Shown here: piece after piece, positions 8,945 to 16,314 of the stretch
Layout: every line of letters starts with the position of its first letter
How positions within the stretch are numbered: the first letter of the stretch is position 1
Source: Desulfobacterales bacterium
GTDB taxonomy: Bacteria > Desulfobacterota > Desulfobacteria > Desulfobacterales > Desulfobacteraceae
Length of the DNA stretch: 19,257 nucleotides
NCBI GenBank assembly: GCA_022361135.1
Contig: JAKSBM010000628.1
Span: 1 to 19,257 of the forward strand
Direction: 5' to 3'
Position numbers and translations under genes: made by a program
The notes under the pieces: generated by a model
The model's database searches: none
What the model saw: the letters and a program-made list of their open reading frames with translations, nothing else
What the model was told of the DNA's origin: nothing

Positions 8945-9326
8945 ATTTTTGACCCTCATTGAGGATATGATCCTTAAGCCAGTTTTCAATGGTCTTAATG
9001 ATCTCTGAATTCAGAACATGTTTCCCCCGGTGGATATCCAACCGAAACTGATCCAGTCGCTTCATGAAGGCCTCGTGGATATTGCGGTGGCGGTCCCGGT
9101 CATGGAAACCAATGCGTTCTTGATATTCTTCTTCATATTTGAAGTGATATCTTCCGTATTCTTCCATGGCCTCCAGGGCTTCAATGCCGGTCTTGCGAAA
9201 GTCATTCCCATCGGGCCCCATCATACGTTCATGGGCCTTATTATAAATGGCAATCCATTCCTTGTGCTGGTTATCAATGGTTTCATCGCCCACACTGAAG
9301 GCTTCGGTCCACTCAATCAGCGGCAT
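8886..9326 (-). CDS. Bacteriohemerythrin lacking the usual Asp ligand
   Basis: Hemerythrins are four-helix proteins that bind O2 at a di-iron centre. In anaerobes they are linked to oxygen sensing, storage or delivery. This 146-residue protein shows DNQHKEW (His21), YHFKYEEEY (His61, Glu65), HRNIHEAF (His80, His84) and WLKDHILNEG (His120). The residue five after His120, normally the bridging Asp of HI-X3-D, is Gly125 (codon GGT); a Glu sits just before it. ATG 9326 is the start because AAGGAG is 6 nt upstream; the in-frame TTG at 9332 would touch that site. The C-terminal 18 or so residues lie beyond the domain and are encoded inside the 59-bp convergent overlap with the ChaN-like gene. The family is certain; function of the altered site is not. 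Confidence 0.9.
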   Translation of the reverse strand: MPLIEWTEAFSVGDETIDNQHKEWIAIYNKAHERMMGPDGNDFRKTGIEALEAMEEYGRYHFKYEEEYQERIGFHDRDRHRNIHEAFMKRLDQFRLDIHRGKHVLNSEIIKTIENWLKDHILNEGQKFRRPVSEDFCPPSSFPTSS

Positions 9327-9450
9327 GTTCAACTCCTTGCTTTCATACGGTTAACATCCCATTTACCACATGGTTTCCACGGAAATGAAACAAAGGCTTT
9401 CCCCCTCATAAAACGGCAATCCGCCCTGCCCGGGTCCCCCCAATTAATCC

Positions 9451-9480
9451 TTTACATCCCCGGGAAAAACCCTTTATAAA
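9451..9480 (+). promoter_or_regulatory. Candidate promoter for the Cys-rich small gene
   Basis: TTTACA (9451-9456), 18 bp, then TATAAA (9475-9480), each close to consensus. It lies about 60 nt before the ribosome site AAGGAG of the small gene at 9548. The rest of the 221-bp gap back to the hemerythrin start shows no other clear signal. Confidence 0.5.
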
Positions 9481-9547
9481 TAAAACATCATCCGTGGAAA
9501 ATCCAATCCCAATTCGCCCTTATTCTTAACCCATAAGGAGAAATAAA

Positions 9548-9718
9548 ATGTCCAAAAAAGCCTGCCCCACCTGCAAAGGCACCAAAATCGTTCCTGGAAA
9601 CTGCGAATGCCACCATGAGTGGCGGACCACCGACGGCGAAGGCAGTTACGATGACTGCCATTGCGAACCCGATCAGGACTGTCCGGACTGTAAGGGAACC
9701 GGAGAAGTCCAGGCATAA
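9548..9718 (+). CDS. Small Cys-rich zinc-knuckle-like protein
   Basis: A 56-residue reading frame with a strong ribosome site (AAGGAG, then 7-8 nt to ATG 9548). It has eight Cys in a symmetric order: CPTC (6-9), CEC (19-21), CHC (37-39) and CPDC (45-48). CPTCKGTK and CPDCKGTGE resemble the CxxCxGxG repeats of the DnaJ zinc domain, so one or two metal sites are likely. Two His follow Cys21 (HH, 22-23). The middle is acidic and there is no signal peptide. I do not recognise a named family and assign no function. It ends 3 nt before the stop of the convergent thioesterase gene. Coding status rests on the ribosome site, upstream promoter-like sequence and the ordered Cys pairs. Confidence 0.75.
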   Translation: MSKKACPTCKGTKIVPGNCECHHEWRTTDGEGSYDDCHCEPDQDCPDCKGTGEVQA

Positions 9719-9721
9719 CCC

Positions 9722-10183
9722 CTATTTCATGATATAGGTTGCAGTGCCGGTGGCGATGCGAATCTCTTTTTCATTGAACAAATCGATTTTGGCCACCACA
9801 ATTCGTGAACCGGCACGGATCAACCGGCTTTTACAGACAAATTCACTGCCCTTTCCCGGGCGCAGATAGTCCACCCGCATGTCCACGGTGCCCATGGCGG
9901 TCAATTTTTCGTAAAGGCTTTCCTCGTCAACATCTTCGTGGAATTTGACACAGGCGATCAATCCACTCAAGCCCCCGGTCAGATCAATGACCGAGGCCGT
10001 TACCCCGCCGTGTAGAATCCCCACAACGGAATTACCGATCAATTTGTCTTCCATGGAAAACCGGGTTACGGCTTCAGCGGTTTCATAATCCAGGTAATCA
10101 ATATCAATACCCAATACCTTGTTAAAGGGAATATGCTCAAGGTAATAGGACTTAATCTGCTCCAAAACGTACGCACTATCCAT
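9722..10183 (-). CDS. Hotdog-fold thioesterase (PaaI/4HBT type)
   Basis: A 153-residue protein with the hotdog signature: an N-terminal helix, IPFNKVLGIDIDYLDYETAE, then GNSVVGILHGGVTASVIDLT (the central helix with the HGG loop that carries the active-site region in PaaI-type enzymes), followed by TVDMRVDYLRPGKGSEFVCK and a final strand RIATGTATYIMK. Such enzymes hydrolyse acyl-CoA or related thioesters; the substrate is unknown. The start ATG 10183 follows GGGAGG at about 7-10 nt. It lies 56 nt after a methyltransferase gene in the same direction and may be the last gene of the RNase J-FtsK operon. It converges on the Cys-rich small gene with only 3 nt between stops. Confidence 0.85.
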   Translation of the reverse strand: MDSAYVLEQIKSYYLEHIPFNKVLGIDIDYLDYETAEAVTRFSMEDKLIGNSVVGILHGGVTASVIDLTGGLSGLIACVKFHEDVDEESLYEKLTAMGTVDMRVDYLRPGKGSEFVCKSRLIRAGSRIVVAKIDLFNEKEIRIATGTATYIMK

Positions 10184-10219
10184 ACCACATCCCTCCCATT
10201 TGACATCTTCAACACAGGT

Positions 10220-10239
10220 CCCGGGCGATTTTTCCCGGG
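10220..10239 (-). other. GC-rich hairpin between methyltransferase and thioesterase genes
   Basis: CCCGGG (10220-10225) and CCCGGG (10234-10239) form a 6-bp all-GC stem with an 8-nt loop, immediately after the TAG of the methyltransferase gene on the minus strand. There is no T-tract, so it is not a standard terminator. It could be an RNA stabilising or attenuating hairpin. Confidence 0.4.
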
Positions 10240-10857
10240 CTAATTCCGCTTCAACACCCCCAGGGTCAAGGTCATTTCCAATGGGGTAAACCCACCGTCG
10301 GCCAAAACCTTTTCGTAAACCATGCGGGGTGCCTGCCCCCCCTTTTCAGGATCCATGAAAATATCGTGGATCACCAGGTAACCACCGGGAATAATATGGG
10401 GCGCCCAGGTCATATAATCATTGAGGGCGGCTTCATAGGAATGGCCCCCGTCAATGAAGACCATGGACAATGGGGTCTGCCACATGCGTCCCACAATGGT
10501 GGACGAAGACACAATGGGCACCACCCACTCCTCCAGGTCGGCCCGTTCCAGGCTCCGCCGCAGAAAGGGAAGGGTATTCACCCCCTTGGTCCGCTGGTCG
10601 TAGAGTTCCGGGTCAAAGTATTCTTCACCGGGCTGCTGCTCTTCGGATCCCCTGTGATGATCAATGGTGTAAAGCTGGGATTCCCTTTCCCGGCAGGCGG
10701 TCCCAAGGATCACGGCAGACCGGCCGCAATAGCTGCCAATTTCAAGCATGGGCCCCATTTCAGCAGCCTCCAGGGCAACTTCATGGAGGCGGATCACTTC
10801 TTTATCGTCCATGAACCCCTTGATCTGGTTCAGGAAATCAAAATCCATCTTCTTCAT
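10240..10857 (-). CDS. SAM methyltransferase (Methyltransf_24-like)
   Basis: A 205-residue class I methyltransferase. Motif I is GPMLEIGSYCGRSAVILGTA (about residues 35-54), followed by YTIDHHRGSEEQQPGEEYFD, SMVFIDGGHSYEAALNDYMT (about 130-149) and HIIPGGYLVIHDIFMDPEKG. The IDGGHSYE and GGYLVIHD parts are typical of the Methyltransf_24 group, which is often linked to sugar or cell-surface biosynthesis; the substrate here is unknown. ATG 10857 overlaps the end of ftsK by 20 bp, so it is probably coupled to ftsK translation; an in-frame ATG at 10848 is an alternative start. Only a weak AAAGAA precedes the first ATG. Having such a gene as a near-fusion to ftsK is unusual in model bacteria. Confidence 0.82.
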   Translation of the reverse strand: MKKMDFDFLNQIKGFMDDKEVIRLHEVALEAAEMGPMLEIGSYCGRSAVILGTACRERESQLYTIDHHRGSEEQQPGEEYFDPELYDQRTKGVNTLPFLRRSLERADLEEWVVPIVSSSTIVGRMWQTPLSMVFIDGGHSYEAALNDYMTWAPHIIPGGYLVIHDIFMDPEKGGQAPRMVYEKVLADGGFTPLEMTLTLGVLKRN

Positions 10858-13243
10858 AATTCTTTACCAGAACTTCCCTTCCCTTGGCCCCGATCTGGGG
10901 TCCGATAATGCCTTCGTGTTCCATGATTTCAATGAGCCGGGCCGCCCGGTTATAGCCGATGCGAAGCCGCCTTTGCACATAGGAGATGGAAGCCTGGCCC
11001 GACTGGGTAACCACGGCCACGGCTTCATCATATTTTTCATCGTATTCGGAATCATCAATGTCCTTGGCCCCGTCTTCTTCATCCCCCATGGTGATCTCTT
11101 CATTGTATTCGGGCTTGCGCTGCTCCTTGAGAAAGGCAGTGATTTTCCCGATTTCATCCTCGGAGATATAGGCACCCTGGATCCGGACCAGCTTGGAGGT
11201 GCCCGGCGGGCAAAAGAGCATGTCCCCGTTACCCAGCAGGTTCTCAGCCCCGCCCTGGTCAATGATGATTCTGCCGTCGATCTTGGAGGACACCTGGAAG
11301 GAAATCCGGGTGGGGAAGTTGGCCTTAATGGTACCGGTCAACACGTCTGCCGAGGGTCTCTGGGTGGCCAGGATTAAATGGATTCCCGCAGCCCGGGCCA
11401 TCTGGGCCAGACGGGTCAGGGCAAATTCCACATCCTTGGACGCCACCATCATGAGGTCGGACAACTCATCCACAATGACCACAATATAGGGGAGTTCCTC
11501 CCGGACCTCCGCCCCATCCTCCGGAGGATTCTTCTTCTCCTCCCGGATCCGCTGGTTGTACTGGCCCAAATTTCGCAGCCCGCTCTGCTCCAGCAGCTCA
11601 TACCGGCGCTCCATTTCACGCACCGCCCAATAGAGGGCATTGGTGGCCTTTTTCATATCCGTGACCACCGGGGAGATCAAATGGGGAATATCATTGTAGA
11701 CCGACAATTCAATGCGCTTGGGGTCGATCATGATGAACTTCACCTCGTCCGGGGTGGCCTTGTAGAGCAGGCTGATGATCATGGAGTTCAAGCCCACACT
11801 CTTACCCGTACCCGTGGCACCGGCAATGAGCAAATGGGGCATCTTATCCATCTTGGTGGCCACGGCCCGTCCCATGAGGTCCTTACCCAGCCCCAAGGTG
11901 AGCAGGGAATCGCATTGGACAAATTCCTTGGATGCCACCAACTCCCGGAGCAACACCATCTCCCGTTCTTCATTGGGAATCTCAATGCCCACCACGTCCC
12001 GGCCGGGGATGGGGGCCACAATCCGAATGGAGATGGCAGACAGGGCCAGGGCCAGGTCATCGGCCAGGTTCACAATCTTGGAAAGCTTCACCCCGGCAGC
12101 CGGCCGGTATTCAAAGGTGGTGATCACCGGACCGGGCAGGATTTCCACCACATCACCCTTTACATTGAAATCCTTGAGTTTGTTTTCCAGGATCCTGGCC
12201 TTGCTCTGGAGAAGGTCGGCGTCAATGTTCCGTTCCACCTTTTCCTTCTCCCTGAGGAAGGAAATGGTGGGAAGGTGGAAAACCTCTGCCTCCCGGATGT
12301 CCTTGAGTACGGGTTTATCCTTCACATATTCCCGGTCGTCGGTCTCCACGGAACGAATCTGGACCTGGGGCTCCAGAACATCGTCCAGGGCAATGGAATC
12401 ATCGGGCTCAAACACGGCCGAGGGTTCCACCACGGGAACCACCTTGGCCGATGCGGCCTTGCTCACCTTTTCATCTTCGTCGCCAGCCCGGATCCGAGCC
12501 TTTTTAACCGGGGCATCCTTTTCCGGAGAAGCCGCTTCATCGGACCGTTTCCAGGGCAAACGCAGCCCCTTTTCCTCGGTCTTGTTTTTCTTTTTCCTCG
12601 GCTTAACGTTCTTGGGTTTCACCGGCTTGGCCGCCCGTTTTTTCCGCCGGGCTGCCATGGCTTTATTCACATGGTCGATGAATCCGTTGAAATCCTGGGA
12701 GATGGTTTCCCCCAGCTGAACCAGATTTTTCCGTATCCACAGAAGAAGATTAACCAGGGAAATCCCCGTGGAGAGGACAAAGCCCACCAGGAGAAAAAAG
12801 CAGAGCACGGTGATGGTGCCCACGATGTTGACATAGCGCAGCAAAAAGCCCACCAGGGCCTCGCCCACCAGCCCGCCGGCCGGAACCAGGGTTCCGTTGA
12901 GGGCATAGGCATTTTTGAACAAAAAGAAAAATCCCCCGGTGCCCACCATGAGAATCAGGCCGCCCAATAGGGTGAGTCCCATGATCTTTCCCGGCTTGGA
13001 CTTGAAATACCAAAGGCAGAGCAAGCCCATGATCACGGGCAGCCAATAGGCCCCCATGCCGAAAACAAAGATAAAAAGCCCGGCAAGATGTGCTCCCACC
13101 AGGCCAAACATATTATGTGTATTTTCAGGTAGACTGAGAACCCCGTTCCCAATGCAGGGGTCGTCTGCATGGTAGGAATAGAGGCTCACGGCGGTCAGGA
13201 TAATAAAGAAAAAAAGCAGCAGGCTTTTCAATTCCTGTTTCAT
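10838..13243 (-). CDS. ftsK: DNA translocase FtsK
   Basis: FtsK/SpoIIIE is the septum-anchored ATPase that pumps chromosome DNA during division. The 801-residue protein has about four membrane helices in residues 7-170, a charged linker rich in Lys and Glu (about 195-345), then the motor. The motor shows Walker A GATGTGKS (475-482), Walker B YIVVIVDELSDLM (about 586-598), and RAAGIHLILATQRPSADVLT with the FPTRISFQVSSKIDGRIIID segment. The last 65 or so residues form the winged-helix gamma domain (AVVTQSGQASISYVQRRLRI) that reads orienting KOPS-like sites. The linker is short compared with E. coli FtsK, which is common in this phylum. The ATG overlaps the RNase J stop as ATGA, so both are translationally coupled. 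A methyltransferase gene overlaps its 3' end. Confidence 0.96.
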   Translation of the reverse strand: MKQELKSLLLFFFIILTAVSLYSYHADDPCIGNGVLSLPENTHNMFGLVGAHLAGLFIFVFGMGAYWLPVIMGLLCLWYFKSKPGKIMGLTLLGGLILMVGTGGFFFLFKNAYALNGTLVPAGGLVGEALVGFLLRYVNIVGTITVLCFFLLVGFVLSTGISLVNLLLWIRKNLVQLGETISQDFNGFIDHVNKAMAARRKKRAAKPVKPKNVKPRKKKNKTEEKGLRLPWKRSDEAASPEKDAPVKKARIRAGDEDEKVSKAASAKVVPVVEPSAVFEPDDSIALDDVLEPQVQIRSVETDDREYVKDKPVLKDIREAEVFHLPTISFLREKEKVERNIDADLLQSKARILENKLKDFNVKGDVVEILPGPVITTFEYRPAAGVKLSKIVNLADDLALALSAISIRIVAPIPGRDVVGIEIPNEEREMVLLRELVASKEFVQCDSLLTLGLGKDLMGRAVATKMDKMPHLLIAGATGTGKSVGLNSMIISLLYKATPDEVKFIMIDPKRIELSVYNDIPHLISPVVTDMKKATNALYWAVREMERRYELLEQSGLRNLGQYNQRIREEKKNPPEDGAEVREELPYIVVIVDELSDLMMVASKDVEFALTRLAQMARAAGIHLILATQRPSADVLTGTIKANFPTRISFQVSSKIDGRIIIDQGGAENLLGNGDMLFCPPGTSKLVRIQGAYISEDEIGKITAFLKEQRKPEYNEEITMGDEEDGAKDIDDSEYDEKYDEAVAVVTQSGQASISYVQRRLRIGYNRAARLIEIMEHEGIIGPQIGAKGREVLVKNYEEDGF

Positions 13244-14889
13244 ACTTCAATAATCACCGGTACGATAAATGGCTTCCGGTTAATGGCGAAACCGAAATAT
13301 TGTTTCAATTCCTTTTGTAATTTCTTTCGAATGAGTTCCACACGGTTGGGGACACCGGGCTGGATTTCATCCAGGATTTCCAGGATCACACATTGGGCGT
13401 CATCCACCAGATAGCCGGTGGCCGAATCAAAGACAAATCCCTTGGATACCAATTCCGGTCCGTGGAGGACCACCCCGGTTTCTTCGTCAATGATCATGTT
13501 CACCACAACCAGACCGCCCTCGGAAAGTTCCCGCCGTTCCCGAAGGACGCTGCGGCCCACATCGCCGATGCCCTTGCCGTCCACCAGGATTCGACCGGTG
13601 TGAACCTGTCCCTCCAAGTGGGCGCCATCCTTATCAAAACCAATGACCTTGCCGTTTTCCATGACAAATACATTTTCACGGGACATGCCCTGCTTTTCCG
13701 CCAGACGGGCATGGACCACCAGATGGCGGTACTCCCCATGGATGGGGATGAAATACTTGGGCTTGGTCAGATTCAACATGAGCTTGAGCTCTTCCTGGTG
13801 GGCATGGCCAGAAGCATGGATCTGGGCCACCTTGGAATAGACCACGTCGGCCCCCCGGCGATAGAGGCGATTGATGATATTGGCAATGGCCTTTTCATTC
13901 CCGGGAATATATTTGGAAGAAAGAATCACCGTATCCCCCTTCTTAATGGCCAGGTGTTTATGAACACCGGACGCCATGCGGGTCAGGGCAGACATGGGTT
14001 CCCCCTGGCTGCCCGTGGTGATGATCAAGACCTTGTCATCGGGATGGGCATTGCTTTCCTTGACATCGAGAATGGTTTCCGGCGGGGCTTTAATGTGTCC
14101 CAGGCTGGCGGCCACGGAAACCATCTGTTCCATGGAGCGGCCATTGAAAACCACCTTGCGATTGTGGAGAAGTGCAATGTCGATGACCTGCTGAATCCGG
14201 AAAACATTGGAGGCAAAGAGGGCCACAATCACCCACCCCTTGACCTCGGAAATCACCTTTTCCAGGTTCTGGGCCACCTCCTGCTCGGAAATGGTATAGC
14301 CCTCCACTTCCACATTGGTGGAGTCGGACAACAACGCCAGAACCCCTTCGGCCCCGAAACGGGCAAAGGTGGAGATATCTGTATTTTTCATGGGATCGGC
14401 ATTGTGGGAAATCCGGAAATCGCCGGTGTGGACCACCACCCCTTCGGGGGTGCGGATGGCCAGCCCCACCCCATCAATGGTGGAATGGCTGACCCGGATG
14501 GGCTCGATCTCAAAGGGATCTATGGTCAGGGTCTCTCCGGGTTTGACCAGGTTCAGGTCCACCCGGGTATTGAGCTCGAATTCAACCAGCTTATTCCGGA
14601 CAATGCTCAGGGTAAAGGCCGTGCCGTAGACCGGAATGCGAAATTCCTTGAGCAGATAGGGAAGCGCCCCGATGTGATCTTCATGGGCATGGGTGATGAA
14701 AATTCCCTGGACCTTTTCCCGGTTTTCCCTGAGATAATTCATGGCCGGGATGACGATATCCACCCCCAGCATGTAGTCTTCGGGGAACATGAGTCCGGCA
14801 TCAACGATGAAGATGGTATCTCCGTATTCCACCACCATCATATTGAGGCCGATTTCGCCCAGCCCGCCCAGCGGTATAAGTTTTAACAT
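13240..14889 (-). CDS. rnj: Ribonuclease J
   Basis: RNase J is a metallo-beta-lactamase/beta-CASP nuclease with 5'-to-3' exonuclease and endonuclease activity in mRNA decay and rRNA maturation. The 549-residue product has the family length. It shows LKLIPLGGLGEIGLNMMVVE at the N-terminus, the zinc motif THAHEDH (residues 66-72), VVVHTGDFRISH, LLSDSTNVEVEGYTISE, the beta-CASP segment with IITTGSQGEPMSALTRMA and LSSKYIPGNEKAI, and HASGHAHQEELKLMLNL. The ATG at 14889 is preferred to the GTG at 14898 because AGGTG sits 6-7 nt upstream of ATG and would overlap the GTG. It is the second gene of the operon, 19 nt after a small hypothetical gene, and its TGA overlaps the ftsK ATG. Confidence 0.96.
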   Translation of the reverse strand: MLKLIPLGGLGEIGLNMMVVEYGDTIFIVDAGLMFPEDYMLGVDIVIPAMNYLRENREKVQGIFITHAHEDHIGALPYLLKEFRIPVYGTAFTLSIVRNKLVEFELNTRVDLNLVKPGETLTIDPFEIEPIRVSHSTIDGVGLAIRTPEGVVVHTGDFRISHNADPMKNTDISTFARFGAEGVLALLSDSTNVEVEGYTISEQEVAQNLEKVISEVKGWVIVALFASNVFRIQQVIDIALLHNRKVVFNGRSMEQMVSVAASLGHIKAPPETILDVKESNAHPDDKVLIITTGSQGEPMSALTRMASGVHKHLAIKKGDTVILSSKYIPGNEKAIANIINRLYRRGADVVYSKVAQIHASGHAHQEELKLMLNLTKPKYFIPIHGEYRHLVVHARLAEKQGMSRENVFVMENGKVIGFDKDGAHLEGQVHTGRILVDGKGIGDVGRSVLRERRELSEGGLVVVNMIIDEETGVVLHGPELVSKGFVFDSATGYLVDDAQCVILEILDEIQPGVPNRVELIRKKLQKELKQYFGFAINRKPFIVPVIIEV

Positions 14890-14908
14890 GGTGTGCACCT
14901 AAGAAAAG

Positions 14909-15241
14909 TTAAATGCGAATGGACAATTTTTCCAAAATGGCATCGGCCTGCTGGATTAACCATTCCCGCTGTTCCCTGGTTGCATAGCCCATGCAATCGC
15001 ATTTGATATTGTTTTTGATCCGGACCAGAAGCTCGCAGGACAGGTAGGTTTCTTCCAACATCAACGCAAATACATGGGGTTGACACTCGGTGTGGGCAGC
15101 CTGTTCGGGAGTCAGCAGATCTTTGTCCAGTTCAATCCAATAGATCCCCCCCAGGGGGGATTTGTCGACGTGTTGATCTAAGTAGTCTTTCAACGCCTTG
15201 TAGTCCTCAAGGCGTAATCCATCTAGTACATATTGTTTCAT
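14909..15241 (-). CDS. Small conserved-looking protein with Cys/His cluster upstream of RNase J
   Basis: A 110-residue protein without a recognised family. The start is taken as ATG 15241 (MKQYVLDGLRLEDYKALKDY); a GTG at 15259 in frame would add six residues. The N-terminal part is helical and charged, with PLGGIYWIELDKDLLTPEQ in the middle. A cluster then follows: His50 and Cys53 in AAHTECQPHVFALMLEE, Cys68 in YLSCELLVRIKNNIKCDC, and the CDC pair at 80-82. These could bind a metal. It has no signal or membrane segment. No ribosome site precedes the ATG, while a -10-like TAATAC ends only 8 nt upstream, which suggests a leaderless mRNA. It is 19 nt upstream of rnj and so shares its transcript; a role in RNA metabolism is only a guess from context. 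Confidence 0.8.
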   Translation of the reverse strand: MKQYVLDGLRLEDYKALKDYLDQHVDKSPLGGIYWIELDKDLLTPEQAAHTECQPHVFALMLEETYLSCELLVRIKNNIKCDCMGYATREQREWLIQQADAILEKLSIRI

Positions 15242-15249
15242 ATCGAAGG

Positions 15250-15279
15250 GTATTAGCACATAAAGCCATGCTTATGCAA
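15250..15279 (-). promoter_or_regulatory. Candidate promoter for the RNase J-FtsK operon
   Basis: On the minus strand TTGCAT (15274-15279) is followed after 18 bp by TAATAC (15250-15255), itself preceded by TG as an extended -10. Transcription would begin near 15243, almost on the ATG at 15241. The match is moderate, but it would explain the missing ribosome site. An EamA-gene read-through is the alternative, as that gene ends about 65 nt upstream. Confidence 0.35.
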
Positions 15280-15286
15280 CTGCTAA
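15253..15286. repeat. Imperfect inverted repeat upstream of the RNase J operon
   Basis: TTAGCA (15253-15258) and TGCTAA (15281-15286) flank CATAAAGC (15259-15266) and GCTTATG (15270-15276), which also pair with one bulge. Together they form a long interrupted dyad across the spacer of the candidate promoter. It could be an operator or, if transcribed from upstream, an RNA hairpin. No T-tract follows on the minus strand. Confidence 0.55.
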
Positions 15287-15306
15287 GCCCAATTAATTCA
15301 GGGGAT

Positions 15307-16191
15307 TTAGGCCCTTGCCCGGGGCGGTTTGGCCAGGGCCATAAAATTACCGCCCAGAACTAGAAATAAACCGAATAAAGCCTGGGGATTCCAATGATAT
15401 CCTTCAAATACGGAAGAGATAACCAGGGCCACCACCGGTACCACCATGATGGTATAGGCGGCCTTATCCGCACCAATCCGACCGATGAGGGTCAGATAAC
15501 TGCCAAAGCCGATGATGGTGCCGAAGACAGCCAGATAAACCAGGGATCCAACATAGGCCGGGGTCATGACAAAATTAAACTCCTTGCCCAGAACCAGGGC
15601 AATGACAAAGAGCAGCAGCGCCCCATATCCCATGCCAAAGGCATTGGCCTGGACCACGGGAATCTGATTCCGGGAATTCCGGGCCGAAGAGATATTCCCC
15701 AAAGAGGCCAGAAATACACTGCCCAGGCCAAAGAGAATGCCCATGAAACCGGCATCGTCAGCGTCAAAGGCCTGGATCTCCGGCATGAAGATCATGATGG
15801 TGCCCACGGTGCCCAGCAGGGCTCCCAGGATCATCTTCCGCTCCACCGGGTCCCTAAGGAAGACCGCACCATTGGCAATGTTCAAAAAAACAATGGAGGA
15901 GAAAAGAACCGCCACCAACCCCGAGGTGAGATAAATTTCCGAAATGTAAACCAACCAATAGTTCAAGGAAAACAAAAAGGTGCCGGTGAGGGCCATGTAC
16001 CCATGTTCGGACAGGGTAAATTTCAAGGAAAGCCCCCGCAGCTTGCAAAACACCATGAGAATGGCCGAGGAAAGGGTAAAGCGATAAATCACCGATACCA
16101 TGGGATCCACCGTACCCAGTTGATATTTGATGCCAATCCATGTGGATCCCCAGATCACAATGGTCACAACGTAGAGAAATAAGATTTTCAT
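15307..16191 (-). CDS. EamA/DMT-family permease
   Basis: A 294-residue inner-membrane protein with about ten hydrophobic segments in two repeats of five, as in the EamA drug/metabolite transporter family. The first repeat begins LYVVTIVIWGSTWIGIKYQL, with the typical WGSTW motif. The second includes FGMGYGALLLFVIALVL and ends near SVFEGYHWNPQALFGLFLVL. Family members export amino acids, nucleosides or small metabolites; the substrate here is unknown. ATG 16191 follows a strong GGGAGGG site. The gene diverges from a MocR-type regulator gene across 123 bp, a common pairing in which the regulator controls the transporter. The -10 TATAAT at 16250-16255 is perfect, though its -35 is poor. Confidence 0.9.
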   Translation of the reverse strand: MKILFLYVVTIVIWGSTWIGIKYQLGTVDPMVSVIYRFTLSSAILMVFCKLRGLSLKFTLSEHGYMALTGTFLFSLNYWLVYISEIYLTSGLVAVLFSSIVFLNIANGAVFLRDPVERKMILGALLGTVGTIMIFMPEIQAFDADDAGFMGILFGLGSVFLASLGNISSARNSRNQIPVVQANAFGMGYGALLLFVIALVLGKEFNFVMTPAYVGSLVYLAVFGTIIGFGSYLTLIGRIGADKAAYTIMVVPVVALVISSVFEGYHWNPQALFGLFLVLGGNFMALAKPPRARA

Positions 16192-16314
16192 GGGCCCTCC
16201 CCCGGCTTTTCTTTGGGAATCGCAGATTCAATTTGATTTTAAAGCGGCCATTATATAAGAATCCATAGAAAAGAACAGAGACAAAACCACTAAAATTCGA
16301 CCGGAACAGATTCC
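16192..16314. promoter_or_regulatory. Divergent control region between EamA and MocR genes
   Basis: Minus-strand TATAAT at 16250-16255 (for the permease) overlaps a plus-strand TATAAG at 16254-16259 (for the regulator) around the palindrome TTATATAA. The plus-strand -35 candidate is TTGATT at 16233-16238, with a short 15-bp spacing. The word GAATC or its complement GATTC occurs four times: 16217-16221, 16225-16229, 16259-16263 and 16309-16313. The first two form a tight inverted repeat, GAATC-GCA-GATTC. These are candidate sites for the MocR protein. Confidence 0.5.

Noticed and set aside
9018..9479. 153-codon plus-strand frame opposite hemerythrin
   Set aside because: It is antisense to a clear hemerythrin gene and its translation has no coding character.
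11378..12970. 530-codon plus-strand open frame opposite ftsK
   Set aside because: It lies fully inside the ftsK gene on the other strand, with low-complexity His/Gly/Gln-rich translation and no ribosome site. The same reasoning removes the 497-codon frame at 13393-14886 opposite RNase J.
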